A stretch of DNA of 6,065 nucleotides from Bacillota bacterium (GTDB lineage: Bacteria > Bacillota > Clostridia > Peptostreptococcales > Anaerovoracaceae): contig JAEEIC010000132.1 in the NCBI GenBank assembly GCA_016281165.1, forward strand, positions 1 to 6,065, in the 5' to 3' direction. The notes below the pieces were generated by a model. It did not search any database and had not been told where the DNA came from. It saw only the letters and a program-made list of their open reading frames with translations. This document shows, in pieces, positions 5,637 to 6,065 of the stretch (position 1 is the stretch's first letter; each line of letters starts with the position of its first letter). Made by a program: the position numbers and the translations under genes.

Positions 5637-5642
5637 ATTATA
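5637..5642 (-). promoter_or_regulatory. -10 element of a proximal GntR gene promoter
   Basis: A perfect TATAAT on the minus strand would start transcription near 5630, about 23 bases before the preferred ATG. The -35 region at 17-18 bases (TTAATT or TTTAAT) is poor, so the promoter may depend on an activator or be weak. Confidence 0.4.
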
Positions 5643-5668
5643 TGAGCAAAGGTCCGGTAAATTAAAGC

Positions 5669-5766
5669 AGAATCGCTTCAATTAAATGTCTATCATTTAC
5701 ACAATTGTCCTTGAATACAGATTTTGGCGACAAAAACAGGCATAAACTGTTTAACCAAAAACAAAA
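5669..5766. repeat. direct repeat, copy 1
   Basis: Aligned without gaps to 5797-5894 (offset exactly 128 bases), about 68 of 98 positions agree by hand count. Conserved blocks are TAAATGT-x-TAT-x-AT, CACAATTGT, a CAGGC block, AAA-xx-GTTT and CCAAAAACAAAA. In this copy AAACAG/CTGTTT (around 5735-5752) and TTTTGG/CCAAAA (around 5722-5760) are nested inverted repeats. It is the copy nearer the GntR gene. Confidence 0.7.
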
Positions 5767-5796
5767 TAGTAAAACACAGGCCGTATGATCAAAAGA

Positions 5797-5894
5797 AGTA
5801 TCAGTTGAAATAAATGTTTATTATACTCACAATTGTGCCTGATGACATTTTTTCAGCGGAAAGGCAGGCGCAAATCGTTTCGCCAAAAACAAAA
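5797..5894. repeat. direct repeat, copy 2
   Basis: Partner of copy 1. Here the central palindrome is longer (CACAATTGTG), the -10-like position reads a perfect minus-strand TATAAT, and GGCG-c-AAA/TTT-CGCC (5867-5884) forms a better stem than the equivalent in copy 1. The lack of gaps over about 98 bases, despite about 30 % divergence, suggests spacing within the unit matters. Confidence 0.7.
5820..5848 (-). promoter_or_regulatory. possible distal GntR promoter with an operator-like palindrome in its spacer
   Basis: Minus strand: ATGTCA (5848-5843, four of six), 17 bases, TATAAT (5825-5820, perfect). The spacer contains the perfect 10-bp palindrome CACAATTGTG (5828-5837), the position where a bound repressor would block polymerase. 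A second ACAATTGT is at 5701-5708. Binding by the adjacent GntR protein is only an inference. Confidence 0.33.
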
Positions 5895-5914
5895 AATGTC
5901 GTTATATAATGACA
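5885..5914 (-). terminator. AT-rich palindrome with T-tract, possible terminator of the upstream gene
   Basis: TGTCGTTAT (5897-5905) faces ATAATGACA (5906-5914), symmetric at eight of nine positions. On the minus strand it runs into TTTTTTGTTTTT (5896-5885). The tail is excellent but the stem is AT-rich and mismatched, so termination may be weak. It sits 29 bases past the stop at 5943. It could instead be an operator. Confidence 0.38.
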
Positions 5915-5942
5915 CCCCCCATTTAATGGTGACCGGCAGCCC

Positions 5943-6065
5943 TTAACGCGTCCTCCTGCCCGCGGCCCGCTTTGCCGCGGCCTCTTTACGGAGCCGCTTC
6001 GTCGTTTGGGGCTGCATCACCGACCGGCCGATGCGTGCGAGGGGCCTGCTCTTCAGCCCGTGATA
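5943..6065 (-). CDS. C-terminal end of an unidentified protein
   Basis: The minus strand is open from the right edge to a TAA at 5943-5945, giving 40 residues. The final part reads KRLRKEAAAKRAAGRRTR: strongly basic and Ala-rich, typical of a cytoplasmic tail or a nucleic-acid-contacting end. No domain can be recognised. Support for it being real: GC-rich base content like the other genes, AGG/CGC/CTC codon choice, a stop at the point where AT-rich gap DNA begins, and a terminator-like element just after. Plus-strand frames are also open over this short length, so the call is moderate. Lying upstream of the GntR gene on the same strand, it may be a regulated neighbour. Confidence 0.5.
   Translation of the reverse strand, partial: YHGLKSRPLARIGRSVMQPQTTKRLRKEAAAKRAAGRRTR

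Larger units (their letters stand above)
5608..5942. other. AT-rich regulatory gap upstream of the GntR gene
   Basis: This 335-bp stretch has no gene. It is strongly AT-rich, unlike the coding DNA on both sides. It contains two diverged direct repeats (5669-5766 and 5797-5894), two copies of ACAATTGT, two perfect minus-strand TATAAT hexamers (5637-5642, 5820-5825), a long inverted repeat (5844-5853/5891-5900) and an 18-bp near-palindrome (5897-5914). The density of symmetric elements suggests binding sites for one or more regulators. Confidence 0.6.

Noticed and set aside
5669..5894. The two repeats as a small CRISPR array.
   Set aside because: Only two copies, about 98 bases long and only about 70 % identical; CRISPR repeats are shorter and near identical.
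5950..6065. Open plus-strand frames at the right end.
   Set aside because: The minus frame ends with a stop at the start of the AT-rich gap and has better codon choice; the plus frames lack a start with a ribosome binding site.

Overview
The window reads as chromosomal DNA of a bacterium, most likely an anaerobic member of the Bacillota (Clostridia-like). Coding regions are GC-rich with frequent AGG and ATA codons, gaps between genes are AT-rich, and ribosome binding sites and intrinsic terminators are Gram-positive in style. An rqcH (NFACT) gene next to a yicC gene recalls the yloA-yloB-yloC neighbourhood of Bacillus. The lineage is an inference; a Synergistota-like host cannot be excluded from this sequence alone.

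Layout, left to right. (1) 1-126, minus: the first 42 codons of an ECF-type sigma factor, running off the left edge. (2) 127-562: a 436-bp gap with no convincing gene. It holds a strong intrinsic terminator (191-222) and, facing the same way, a near-consensus promoter (481-509). A series of inverted repeats lies between them, so a free-standing structured RNA of about 285 nt (or a short form of about 95 nt) is plausible. (3) 563-1447, minus: yicC, a YicC/YloC-family endoribonuclease. (4) 1525-3231, plus: rqcH, the ribosome quality-control factor, divergent from yicC. (5) 3228-4688, minus: a 5'-nucleotidase/UshA-family metallophosphoesterase without a signal peptide. It is convergent with rqcH; the two stop codons share one CTAG, and the phosphatase terminator lies inside the rqcH coding sequence. 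(6) 4605-to-4900 area: the phosphatase promoter directly follows a tandem-hairpin terminator of the next gene. (7) 4849-5607, minus: a GntR-family regulator of the FadR (FCD) subfamily. (8) 5608-5942: an AT-rich regulatory gap containing two diverged direct repeats spaced exactly 128 bp apart, each with an ACAATTGT palindrome, plus further palindromes. (9) 5943-6065, minus: the basic C-terminal end of an unidentified protein.

How the parts fit: rqcH and yicC are both translation/RNA-quality housekeeping genes read from one divergent gap. The phosphatase and the GntR regulator are each a single-gene transcription unit with its own promoter and terminator. The phosphatase may therefore be under separate control, possibly through a small palindrome just after its transcription start. 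No mobile element, CRISPR array, tRNA or rRNA was seen. The parts most worth follow-up are the candidate RNA at 191-475 and the duplicated regulatory block upstream of the GntR gene.
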